Assembly (NCBI GenBank): GCA_964503045.1
Contig: CAZCZI010000031.1
Location: 11,635 to 75,634 of the forward strand
DNA length: 64,000 nucleotides
Direction: 5' to 3'
DNA from: CAYZJR01 sp964503045
Lineage (GTDB): Bacteria > Cyanobacteriota > Vampirovibrionia > Obscuribacterales > Obscuribacteraceae
The position numbers and the translations under genes are program-made. Below are positions 44,094 to 51,981 of the stretch, in pieces. A model generated the notes under the pieces. That model searched no databases. It had not been told where the DNA came from and saw only the letters and a program-made list of their open reading frames with translations. Each line of letters opens with the position of its first letter. Positions within the stretch are counted from its first letter, which is position 1.

Positions 44094-45014
44094 TTATTGG
44101 TCGACAAAAGTTTCAATCTCGACACTCATGTCGATGTTGGACGCCGAATGAGTGAGCGCGCCAATCGAGATGGCCGTCACTCCTGGAATCAAATACGTCT
44201 GAAGGTTGGATTGGTTGACGCCGCCCGATACTTCGACTTGTGCCTTGCCGCTAATGAGGGCTACTGCTTCGGCGACCATCTTCGGTGACATGTTGTCGAG
44301 CATGATTGTCGTGACGTTGTGTTGGAGAGCTTCCGCAACTTCTTCGAGTGTGGTCGTCTCAACTTCGATCACGACGTTGGGTGCGTTTTTCTTGGCTGCA
44401 AGAATCGCTTTTGTGATGCCGCCGGCGACGCGAATGTGGTTGTCTTTGATCAGAACTGCTTCATTGAGACCGAAGCGATGGTTGGTGCCGCCGCCGACAA
44501 CGACCGCATACTTCTCGAAGATGCGCAGTCCGGGTGTGGTTTTGCGGGTGTCCAGGAGTTTGATTGCCAAACCTGCTTTGTCGGCGATCTCTGTAAACTT
44601 GCGAGTCATGGTGGCGATGCCGCTCATCCTTTGTATAAGGTTGAGCGCCACGCGCTCACCTGTAAGGAGGGCTCCCGCCGGACCTTCGATGGTGGCGATT
44701 TGCTCTACTTTGCCGTTGCTAAAGTAGCCATCTTTGACGGTTGGAACAACCTTTATATTGCCGTCGTACTTGTGAAGAACTCTTTGAAACACACTCAAGC
44801 CGGCTACCACTGCTGGTTGTTTGCAGAAGAGACCGCCTTTTGCAACAACGTCTGAACTTACGGTTGCTTTTGTTGTGATGTCTTGTGGGTTTTCTAAACC
44901 CAAGTCTTCATCCATTGCTAATTGGATGGCCCGGTCGAAAAGCACTCTAGCTTTTGGGGAATCCCAGAATGCTTGAAGTGCGTCTGTTTTTGTTTCGGTA
45001 AGAACCGCGGACAT
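44094..45014 (-). CDS. nadC: Nicotinate-nucleotide pyrophosphorylase (carboxylating)
   Basis: 306 residues. It converts quinolinate plus PRPP to nicotinate mononucleotide. Diagnostic stretches are ERVALNLIQRMSGIATMT, LDTRKTTPGLR, VVVGGGTNHRFGLNEAVLIKDNH and VEVSGGVNQSNLQTYL. First gene of the operon, with its own promoter 77 bases upstream. Confidence 0.97.
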   Translation of the reverse strand: MSAVLTETKTDALQAFWDSPKARVLFDRAIQLAMDEDLGLENPQDITTKATVSSDVVAKGGLFCKQPAVVAGLSVFQRVLHKYDGNIKVVPTVKDGYFSNGKVEQIATIEGPAGALLTGERVALNLIQRMSGIATMTRKFTEIADKAGLAIKLLDTRKTTPGLRIFEKYAVVVGGGTNHRFGLNEAVLIKDNHIRVAGGITKAILAAKKNAPNVVIEVETTTLEEVAEALQHNVTTIMLDNMSPKMVAEAVALISGKAQVEVSGGVNQSNLQTYLIPGVTAISIGALTHSASNIDMSVEIETFVDQ

Positions 45015-45090
45015 GGGATTTTGACCTCTTTCAGAACGGTGTTCGGTGAATTTACGTTTGCCTTGTTGGTGGAGTAATTGTTTGATTTAC

Positions 45091-45119
45091 GTTATACCAC
45101 ATGTATATATTATTTTCAA
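45091..45119 (-). promoter_or_regulatory. Sigma-70 promoter of the nadCAB operon
   Basis: Read on the minus strand: TTGAAA (45119-45114), a 17-base spacer, then TATAAC (45096-45091), 77 bases before the nadC ATG. Confidence 0.75.
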
Positions 45120-45120
45120 G

Positions 45121-45532
45121 TGAATTGGGTTTTAGGGCTCTAAGCATGGTTCGTCGGTGAGGTGGCGGGGTTCAGCCTATCGGGGATCTCTTGAAAAGAA
45201 CCGTCTGCCTGTAGTCCAAACCATGACGTTGTGCAACATTAAATGTGAACTTGACGATTTAATGTTCGGCCCGGTGAGTGTACTTCGGTCCCGCGCAGCT
45301 CTGCTTTCCCGTCTCAGCGTGGTTCTGCTATCCACGTCTTGGAAGCGCTTGCTGTCAACGCAGAGTATCCCGCCTTGGGGTAAAAGGTTAGGTCTGGCCA
45401 GGGTGGGCATACCCTGCCCGACCGCCAAAACGGAGTCTGAGATCGCGAAGGTTTGCGTTCACAAACTGTTTTAAATGAGCACGAAGTAAAGTACTATATT
45501 CCTGCACCAGCACACGGTTTGGAGGTGGCACG
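45121..45532. other. Structured intergenic region, possible non-coding RNA
   Basis: About 410 bases without a convincing gene. It has several pairing segments: a 10-base inverted repeat (45235-45266, listed separately), and CTCTGC (45299-45304) pairing with GCAGAG (45360-45365). Inside these, GCGTGG and CCACGT form a small hairpin. A further hairpin CAGGGT/ACCCTG lies near 45400-45415. The nested layout resembles a stable RNA or a long leader of the downstream small gene. A GGTGAG...CGGTCC stretch near 45272-45290 faintly recalls 6S RNA, but I cannot confirm it. Confidence 0.3.
45235..45266. promoter_or_regulatory. 10-base perfect inverted repeat
   Basis: AACATTAAAT (45235-45244) and ATTTAATGTT (45257-45266) with 12 bases between, in the nadC / 45.5 kb divergent region. 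It could be an operator or a hairpin. Confidence 0.4.
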
Positions 45533-45835
45533 TTGAGAAGTTCCGGCATGGGCTTGCGAACCAAGCTTGTACCCCTAGTTCTTTTGCTTTGCGTGTTGTC
45601 TTGCATTTTGGGATTCTCGCTAGCTGCAATCGCTTACAATGCCTCGGTTGCCAATAATTTGAATCGCTCGCGCGATGCCCTTCTCGATCAACGAGCGCAC
45701 TTGAAACAGGCAGCCAACGATATCGGAAGCAAAATCGATGCATTGCAACGGCAGCTGGATATTGTGAATAGCTACCTTCGAGACAACGATCGCGCCATTC
45801 GCGATGTCGAGAATGCGCTGAATCAGGCGGAGTGA
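45533..45835 (+). CDS. Small membrane-anchored coiled-coil protein
   Basis: 100 residues. TTG start with GGAGGT 7 bases upstream (an internal ATG at 45548 is also possible). The N-terminal helix LVPLVLLLCVLSCILGFSLAAIAY is followed by about 60 residues of heptad-like sequence (RDALLDQRAHLKQAANDIGSK, DALQRQLDIVNSYL). Possibly an envelope spacer or partner of the secreted protein encoded 6 bases later. Confidence 0.65.
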   Translation: MRSSGMGLRTKLVPLVLLLCVLSCILGFSLAAIAYNASVANNLNRSRDALLDQRAHLKQAANDIGSKIDALQRQLDIVNSYLRDNDRAIRDVENALNQAE

Positions 45836-45841
45836 GGAAAG

Positions 45842-46770
45842 ATGACGAGAGTTTTCAATACTGTTAGGTCGATTGGTGTGATGGGTGCGGCTCTCTTGTA
45901 TGTAGGTGCCGTTTCACCTGCACTTGCAGAACCAGCCGCCGAACACAAAGCCGCACCGGCGAGCGAGCATCATGCAAGTACCGAACACAAGCCTTCGACT
46001 GCGAGTGAGCATCATGCAAGTACCGAACACAAGCCTTCGACTGCGAGCGAGCATGCAATTACAACCGAACATCACTCAACCACGACTACAACCGGAGCCA
46101 GCGAGCATCACACGACGACTGAAAAGACAGTTGAGCATCACACCACTGCCGACGGCACCCACCAAGTCACCGAACACCACGCCAAAGAGTGCAAGATTTC
46201 TTGCGTAAACCCGCATGCTGCCTGCACTGAATCAGAAAAGGTAATCGAGACGCTAAGGATGCTTTTTGATGCAGTGCACAAAGGCGACTTCGAAACACTC
46301 TCTCAATATATGGATGATGGTGTGACCACATTTGATGAGGGAACAAAGAAGCTCATCGTCGGAAAAGAAGCAGTGTTAGCCGATCTCAAAAAGAAATTCG
46401 AAACCAATAAGGCACTTGGTCTCGAGTCATTGACTATCGACAACCCATACGCAAAGGTGACTGGCAATGTGGCAGTCGTCACGTTTGTGGCCAAGAAAGT
46501 TTATGGTGGCAAGAAGCCTGCGCGCATGGAATCGCACTCAACCGATATCTTCGTAAACGAAGGCGGCAAGTGGAAGAAGATGCANNNNNNNNNNNNNNNN
46601 NNNNNNNNNNNNNNNNNNNNNNNNNNNNNNNNNNNNNNNNNNNNNNNNNNNNNNNNNNNNNNNNNNNNNNNNNNNNNNNNNNNNAATCGCACTCAACCGA
46701 TATCTTCGTAAACGAAGGCGGCAAGTGGAAGAAGATGCATTACCGCAGCAATTGGAAGAAGGTTTCGTAA
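45842..46770 (+). CDS. Secreted His/Thr-rich SnoaL-like (NTF2 fold) protein, split by an assembly gap
   Basis: A signal peptide (SIGVMGAALLYVGAVSPALA) is followed by about 100 residues of repeats (ASEHHASTEHKPST, then TTTEKTVEHHTT). A SnoaL/DUF4440-like domain starts near VIETLRMLFDAVHKGDFETL and ends FVNEGGKWKKMHYRSNWKKVS. The 100-N gap at 46585-46684 is flanked on both sides by the same 55 bases (46530-46584 and 46685-46739). The gap is therefore probably an artefact, and the real gene is shorter and continuous, ending at 46770. The His-rich repeats could bind metal. The catalytic role, if any, is unknown. Confidence 0.75.
46585..46684. other. Assembly gap (100 N), probably artefactual
   Basis: Flanked by identical 55-base sequences (46530-46584 and 46685-46739), as expected where two contig ends overlap by a k-mer and were joined with N instead of merged. 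Confidence 0.9.
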
Positions 46771-46805
46771 CGCTTTTCTGTCCCGAATTTTCATGTGTTT
46801 CGGAG

Positions 46806-46826
46806 GATCGAAGGGGTTCGATTTTT
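46806..46826 (+). terminator. Intrinsic terminator of the SnoaL-like gene
   Basis: ATCGAA (46807-46812), loop GGGG, TTCGAT (46817-46822), then TTTT and, after CG, TTTT. It lies 36 bases after the stop codon. Confidence 0.65.
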
Positions 46827-46839
46827 CGTTTTGAACTTT

Positions 46840-47092
46840 CCTGAACAAACCAGGTAAGCGCCAAAACTCAAACAGCCGAATCGTGCTACTGCCTTTTGTT
46901 GTCGTGAGTGAAAATCTGGCGCTTACCCGGATTGTTCAGCAAGAACTCGGCGCTTACCCGGATTGTTCAGCAAGAACTCCGATTGAATTAACCTGAACAA
47001 GCCTTGTAAGCGCCTCGAACTCAACGACCAAATCGCCCTATTCACTTGCGTTTGTGGACGGCCGAATCTGGCGCTTACATGCTTTGTTCAGG
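46840..47092. repeat. Two inverted-repeat elements (23-base ends, 55-base core) plus an extra half copy
   Basis: Element 1 has arm CCTGAACAA-N5-GGTAAGCGCC (46840-46862), a 55-base core, then the opposite arm GGCGCTTACCCGGATTGTTCAG (46918-46939). Element 2 has the arm at 46992-47014, a 55-base core, and the opposite arm at 47070-47092. An additional arm copy stands at 46949-46970, as a 31-base direct repeat of 46918-46948. The cores have exactly equal length and are partly similar. No coding sequence is inside, so this is a REP/MITE-like non-autonomous family. Confidence 0.85.
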
Positions 47093-47151
47093 AAAACTTT
47101 GCGCGAAAAAGGGAAACCCTATAGGTCCCAAATCCGGGGGGTGTCAAGCGG

Positions 47152-48477
47152 CTATCGCGGCGCGCTAATTCTTTGACTTTCAATTCGAGTCAAACGATCG
47201 TTGACCATGTAAAGCATGGTCGCGTTCAACAAAGTCATAATCCCGATGGCAATCGAGATTGCAAGCAGCTTCGTATCTGGTGGAGTCGGCTTGTTCGCTT
47301 CTCGAATCGTTGCTTCGAATTGATTGAGTTTGTCGTCAATGGTTTTGATGTTCGGCAAAATGGACTTGTTGAGGTGTTGCTTGAAGCTGTCCAGTTCTTT
47401 CACTAGATCGGATTTGAACGCATCCATACTTGATTTCGAGCTGTCCTGAACGCCCTTCGAGGAAGCTTCGAGCTTTGTCTTTGTTTCTTCAATCTGAATG
47501 GTGAGTGTGTCTACAACCTTTGCCAATGCTCTTTCCTGGCTTGCAATTGCATCTTGCAAATTCTTTTGATGCCCAGTTATCTTGCTTCCAAGCGAATTGG
47601 AAATGTTTTCTGTTTGAGCCTTCAAGAGGCGATCGATTTCGCTTCTGGAGTAGGTCGCATACTTGAGCGAGTCGGTGTCTTCGCCGTTGCGTCTTGTGAG
47701 AGTGGCGCTTTGTTCGTTCACTTTCTGCTCCTTAGCTGTCTCGGAAGAATTCAATTTGGAATCGGGTTTGGAACTTTCTGCGGGTGTTAGGAGGGTTGGG
47801 CTTTCTTGAGCTTCTGGTGGTTTTGTTGATTCCGACTGTAGATCATCTGCTGCATCATCTATCGCTGCATCATCTATAAGGATTGCCGTTTCTTCTTTGA
47901 AATTGACCCTTACAAATGCGGCAGAACCACTGTCGAAGGAGACATCTTTGAGCTCCAGGCACTCAATGAGTTGAGTGAGAGTCTCTTTAGGCAGGCTTGA
48001 ACTCGTATACCTGGTCAAAAGACTTTCCGCTTTTGCCTTCCGCTCGCGCTCTGCTGCACCAGACTGTTCGGTTGCCTCCCAACGTTCCCTCATATACCTG
48101 AGCCCGATATCTTGGGGCTTGGTGTTTCGGGTGATTTCAAAAGTGATGCGCCCCTCGTCTTCGAAAATATCGACGTACGCAGATTTGACGTGGGGTGATT
48201 CAAACCGTGCCGTGAATCCAAGCGCATCGCTAATCGATTTCAGTTTCGGCTTTGCCAGGGTGATCAATCTGCCATGGCGATCTCGAACCTGAGCCAGTAT
48301 GTCGGCATCAAGATTGCCCATCTCTGTCGATGGCAGTCTGCGCTGAGTTTTTTGAGGCGTAGTCATGTCTGGAAATGTCTCGATGAGAGGGGTTCCGGCG
48401 ATATTGCTGGCCAATAGGAGAATTGCCAGTCTCCAGATTGGCTGGAAATTGCGCGGACGAAGACGACGAGATTCCAA
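47152..48477 (-). CDS. Coiled-coil protein with C-terminal membrane helix, unknown function
   Basis: 441 residues. The N-terminal hydrophobic segment (WRLAILLLASNIAGTPL) may be a signal or anchor. A compact domain (about 60-170) with IFEDEGRITFEITRN is followed by an acidic linker and long helices (SRSEIDRLLKAQTENISNSL, ERALAKVVDTLTIQIEETK). A membrane helix lies near 405-425 (LLAISIAIGIMTLLNATMLYM). Probably tethered to the membrane at both ends. No family recognised. Confidence 0.65.
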   Translation of the reverse strand: MESRRLRPRNFQPIWRLAILLLASNIAGTPLIETFPDMTTPQKTQRRLPSTEMGNLDADILAQVRDRHGRLITLAKPKLKSISDALGFTARFESPHVKSAYVDIFEDEGRITFEITRNTKPQDIGLRYMRERWEATEQSGAAERERKAKAESLLTRYTSSSLPKETLTQLIECLELKDVSFDSGSAAFVRVNFKEETAILIDDAAIDDAADDLQSESTKPPEAQESPTLLTPAESSKPDSKLNSSETAKEQKVNEQSATLTRRNGEDTDSLKYATYSRSEIDRLLKAQTENISNSLGSKITGHQKNLQDAIASQERALAKVVDTLTIQIEETKTKLEASSKGVQDSSKSSMDAFKSDLVKELDSFKQHLNKSILPNIKTIDDKLNQFEATIREANKPTPPDTKLLAISIAIGIMTLLNATMLYMVNDRLTRIESQRISAPR

Positions 48478-48630
48478 GCACAGCGTAACTCAAGTTGGCA
48501 TTTAGGGCTGCTTACTTCTTTTTAAGCGCTTCGATCGGGCGTATTTTGAGGTGTCTATCACCCGCAACAATCGGGATCCCATCGCGCCAACGAGTGCTTG
48601 AGATTGATCGCTTTCATCTTCGCCCGTACG

Positions 48631-49917
48631 CTAGAAACCGGGTCCTTTCTGTTCTGGCGGAGGTGGGGCTTGGGTTTGCTGTTGTTGAGGAGGTGGCAAA
48701 GCTGAAGCTTTTGCGATGTCTGTAAAAGCCCCAGACAGCTTCTGATCGGGAAACATCTCTTGATACCGTCTGACAGCTCCGGCCGCGACTGCGGCTTGAC
48801 CGGCCAATGCAAAAGCTCTACCGGCATGAAGCAAATCGATATGACATGACGGGCACGAGGTTACGACCGTTTTGAAGGTCTCCGCCGCCTCTGCATTCGA
48901 GCCTGATGCTAATTGCAATAGCCCAACTTCACGCAGCACGTAATAATCTTGATCTTCCGAGAGCTTGTCTTTTGCCTTTGCCATAACCTGATCGAGCTTA
49001 CCTTGCTTGCACAAAGACTTCTGCTTCGAGGCCTCTTTAGGAGTCAGCGTTCGCGCCATCAGGAAATAGCCGTTGTCGAAGTTGTCTTCCAGAAAAGGAT
49101 CCCACCGAAAGTCGTGTTGTTTCGAAAAACCGATATCAGTCATCGATCGTTGTAGGAAAGGCTTTCGAGTCAGTTTGTTGTATTCCTGTGCAAGACGGGT
49201 TCCCTCGGCGCGATCGCCTTCAAGAAAGGCGATCTTTGCCAGAAGCAGTGTCACGGGTGGATAGGGTGAGATTGACTGCGCTTGATTTGCTGCGTTTTTG
49301 CATTGCCTCAAATCGCCTTCCAGATAATTTGTTGTTGCGATGCCTTGATACGCAACTTGTGATGACGGCACCTTTTTTGTCAGCATTTTGAAAAACTGCA
49401 AGGCCCGCTCGTAATCGCCTTTGCGCATGTATGCATAGCCAAGATTGGAGTATACCTGAGGCACATTTGGGTCGAGGCTCAAGATTGTGTTCCAAGCCGA
49501 AATGGCCTTGTCATAGTCGTGTGCGAGGTATTGAGTGAATCCGATTGCTAACAAGGTTTCCACACGGCGAGGGTCGAGTTTGTAGGAGCGGTTTAATGCG
49601 TCGAGCGCTTCTTCGTTGCGACCCTTCATATTGAGCGTGATGCCTAAGATACAGTAGGGCAAAGGATCGTTTGAGTCAGCCCTCGTCGCCTCCAATAAGA
49701 TGCTGATCGCTTGATCGAGAGCACCTTTTATTTTCTGCTGGCTCATCAAAACATTTTGAGCTCGCGAAGTCAGATTTTGAGAGCGCTCTCTTGCTTTTGT
49801 GTCCCAATTGAGAGCCTGTGCATATGCAGGCGGGGCCGGCACCGCCTGAGATACCACAGCCACCAATGCTGCTGCCGTAATAAATTTTTCGATTAGTTCG
49901 AGGTTCCGCATAGGCAA
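48631..49917 (-). CDS. Secreted TPR-repeat protein
   Basis: 428 residues (an ATG at 49911 is also possible). A signal peptide (FITAAALVAVVSQAVPAPPAYA) precedes about nine TPR-like units, including LPYCILGITLNMKGRNEEAL and VPQVYSNLGYAYMRKGDYERAL. A Cys-containing stretch (VVTSCPSCHID) and a Gln/Pro-rich C-terminal tail (PPPQQQQTQAPPPP) follow. It directly abuts the Nudix gene (stop 49918 then this start), so both are co-transcribed. Scaffold role by family. Confidence 0.82.
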   Translation of the reverse strand: MPMRNLELIEKFITAAALVAVVSQAVPAPPAYAQALNWDTKARERSQNLTSRAQNVLMSQQKIKGALDQAISILLEATRADSNDPLPYCILGITLNMKGRNEEALDALNRSYKLDPRRVETLLAIGFTQYLAHDYDKAISAWNTILSLDPNVPQVYSNLGYAYMRKGDYERALQFFKMLTKKVPSSQVAYQGIATTNYLEGDLRQCKNAANQAQSISPYPPVTLLLAKIAFLEGDRAEGTRLAQEYNKLTRKPFLQRSMTDIGFSKQHDFRWDPFLEDNFDNGYFLMARTLTPKEASKQKSLCKQGKLDQVMAKAKDKLSEDQDYYVLREVGLLQLASGSNAEAAETFKTVVTSCPSCHIDLLHAGRAFALAGQAAVAAGAVRRYQEMFPDQKLSGAFTDIAKASALPPPQQQQTQAPPPPEQKGPGF

Positions 49918-50595
49918 CTAAAACGCGAACACTGGACGGTCGGGAAGCCGCTCGAACTCTTCTTCCGAGAAGCTGTACAAGCGTGCTGGACGGTAGGAGG
50001 TTTCTTGTGTCGTCTCGTCAAGCTCTTGCAGCACGCCTGTATTGAGAAACTTCTTGCGGAAGTTGCGGTTGTCGACTTGCTTGCCCAAGACGGCCTCGTA
50101 CACTTCTTGAAGATCGCGAAGAGTGAATTTTTCGGGCAAGCATTTAAATGCCGCCGGAGAGTATTCAATCTTGTACTTGAGGCGTTGTCGGCCATATCCG
50201 ATCACTTCATTGTGGTCGAAGGCGAGATTCGGCAGATCATTAACGGGCCACCAAGCAACACCGCGCGCGTCCGACCCGGCCTTCAGCTGCAGGTCTTCGG
50301 GTCTTAAAAGAGCCAGGTATGCGACTGTGACCGTGCGACCACGTGGATCGCGGCCCTTGTTGCCGAACGAAAAAAGTTGTTCGAGATAGACGTTGCCAAC
50401 GTTTGTTTCTTCAAGAAGTTCTCGAGCGGCGGCGTCGTCGAGCGTGGCGTCCTTGTCTTCCAAAAACCCGCCGGGAAGGGCCCACTGTGATTTAAACGGG
50501 TCGTACTTTCTCTTTATCAAGAGAACTTCCAGGTTGCCCTGGTCGATCGCAAACGCGACCACATCAACCGTAACCCTCACTCCAACGTTGTACAT
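49918..50595 (-). CDS. Nudix hydrolase with NrtR-like winged-helix C-terminus
   Basis: About 225 residues from the ATG at 50595, which has GGGAG upstream (an ATG at 50634 would add 13 residues). The Nudix box is WALPGGFLEDKDATLDDAAAREL followed by LEET; REL-x-EE is intact, though the spacing before it is one residue longer than the classic box. The C-terminal FTLRDLQEVYEAVLGKQVDNRNFRKKFL is the winged-helix motif of the NrtR/ADP-ribose pyrophosphatase group. Such proteins either hydrolyse ADP-ribose or act as ADP-ribose-sensing repressors of NAD genes. The nad operon lies 4.9 kb away, and the link is only suggestive. Confidence 0.85.
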   Translation of the reverse strand: MYNVGVRVTVDVVAFAIDQGNLEVLLIKRKYDPFKSQWALPGGFLEDKDATLDDAAARELLEETNVGNVYLEQLFSFGNKGRDPRGRTVTVAYLALLRPEDLQLKAGSDARGVAWWPVNDLPNLAFDHNEVIGYGRQRLKYKIEYSPAAFKCLPEKFTLRDLQEVYEAVLGKQVDNRNFRKKFLNTGVLQELDETTQETSYRPARLYSFSEEEFERLPDRPVFAF

Positions 50596-50730
50596 CGCAT
50601 GAATCTCCCAGCGGTGAACAAACGTATCATGCACGCTAAGTTAGTTCAACTGGATCGAGCGATTTATCCAACCGCTCGTATTCAATTAACCTTGTGTGGG
50701 CGAAGCCCAATCCCAACTTTAGTGCGCCAA

Positions 50731-51711
50731 TTAGCTTTGTGGTTCGATTGCCGAGGCGGTTTGCGTTTGCAGCACGAAATCAAGCCCTTCTTGATAAAGC
50801 GATGAGTCAGGAATGTCATGATTGCCTGGCATTTCAATCAGTTTGGCAGGCACATTTCTTGCTTTGAGGGCTTCGACAATATCTTTCTGAAAGTGCGGGG
50901 GCACCACTGAGTCATCTTGAGCCGAAATCACTGCCACCTTGAGGCCTCGAGGAAGAGTGTCGAGGTTGTGGAGAAAGCTTTTCTGACTGTAGGTTTGTGG
51001 GCGTTCGTTGGGGTTTCCGCCAAGAGCTTCGGCCAACCCTGTTTTCACCAGAGGCTGTTCGGTTTCATCGTAAAGTGCTGCCAAATCTCCGGCAGATTCA
51101 ATGCTGACGACGCCTTCAATCATTCGTTTTATGTCAGCTGGTGCTATTGCAGCATAGGTCAGCGCGGCTGAACCACCCATAGACGTTCCAACCATAATGA
51201 TTTTGGAGATTGGATATTGCTGGCAAACCTCACGTATGTTCTGGCTGACATCTGCAAGACCGGCATCACTGCCCCAAGAAGCGCTCTTTCTGTAACTGCA
51301 GGATATCAACACCGAATCGCGTTGCCGCTCCTGGAGCGCTTGCACGATGGGTTTGTTTTTAGGGACCAAGAACGGCTCCATGTAAGTCGACCCCATGCCG
51401 TGCAGGTATACAAGCAGAGTCATGCTCTTTTGGCATCCGCTTACCGGAGGTGGTGAAATGGCGAAAACGTCCTGTTCACCATCGAAGTGGCTCACGAATG
51501 AGCGCTTGCCGAGGGACTCGGAGTAGTCCATCTCTGAATAGGCACGGGCGCTTCGGAGCATGTTGAGGTCGGATGTGAGCTGGGCTTTCTCCCGTTTCAG
51601 AGATTTGACCTTGCTTGCAGTGGTAAGAAAGAGAACGAAAAAGACTATTCCTGCCGCGTTTACCAGCAAAGAAAGGCACAGCGTGACTGTTATTAGTTTG
51701 TTGTTGGTCAA
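50731..51711 (-). CDS. Membrane-anchored alpha/beta-hydrolase (esterase/peptidase-like)
   Basis: 326 residues, TTG start at 51711 (in-frame stop just upstream). An N-terminal helix (LITVTLCLSLLVNAAGIVFFVLFLTTA) is followed by a short coiled coil and the hydrolase domain. The domain shows LVYLHGMGSTYMEPFLV (oxyanion region), nucleophile MVGTSMGGSAALT, acid in VISAQDDSVVPP and His in MPGNHDIPDS. It resembles S9-type prolyl oligopeptidases or esterases acting outside the cytoplasmic membrane. Substrate unknown. Confidence 0.83.
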   Translation of the reverse strand: MTNNKLITVTLCLSLLVNAAGIVFFVLFLTTASKVKSLKREKAQLTSDLNMLRSARAYSEMDYSESLGKRSFVSHFDGEQDVFAISPPPVSGCQKSMTLLVYLHGMGSTYMEPFLVPKNKPIVQALQERQRDSVLISCSYRKSASWGSDAGLADVSQNIREVCQQYPISKIIMVGTSMGGSAALTYAAIAPADIKRMIEGVVSIESAGDLAALYDETEQPLVKTGLAEALGGNPNERPQTYSQKSFLHNLDTLPRGLKVAVISAQDDSVVPPHFQKDIVEALKARNVPAKLIEMPGNHDIPDSSLYQEGLDFVLQTQTASAIEPQS

Positions 51712-51981
51712 AATGGGTTCCGTTCAGTGGGCCCGCATCAATATATAAGGACTCACAGGGGTACACAAGGGTCCGATGCTCATAATGAGACAACTGGTTA
51801 TTAGACGCTTTAACGGTATTTTGCCGTGGGCTGACTATTTAAACCTTTTTGTGAAAATTGGACCGTGACCAAATCCGGGCTTTCGGGCACGGAATTAGTA
51901 AGTTAGACTAGGTTTGTCCTATCCGAGACGATTTCACTGTAATCGAAGTTTGCCGGCACCGATGAGGACTGACTTCAGCCC

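Noticed and set aside
44206..44855. Plus-strand frames opposite nadC
   Set aside because: Antisense of a secure nadC; composition explained by its codon bias.
45157..45474. A 105-residue plus-strand frame in the nadC upstream region
   Set aside because: No ribosome site, odd composition, and it lies across the palindromic and hairpin-forming sequence, which fits non-coding DNA better.
45121..45532. 6S RNA identity for the structured region
   Set aside because: Only a short GGTGAG...CGGTCC resemblance; the central bubble and closing stem could not be shown, so it is kept as an unnamed candidate.
46840..47092. CRISPR array
   Set aside because: The repeats are in alternating orientation with irregular spacing, only five arm copies exist and no cas gene is near.
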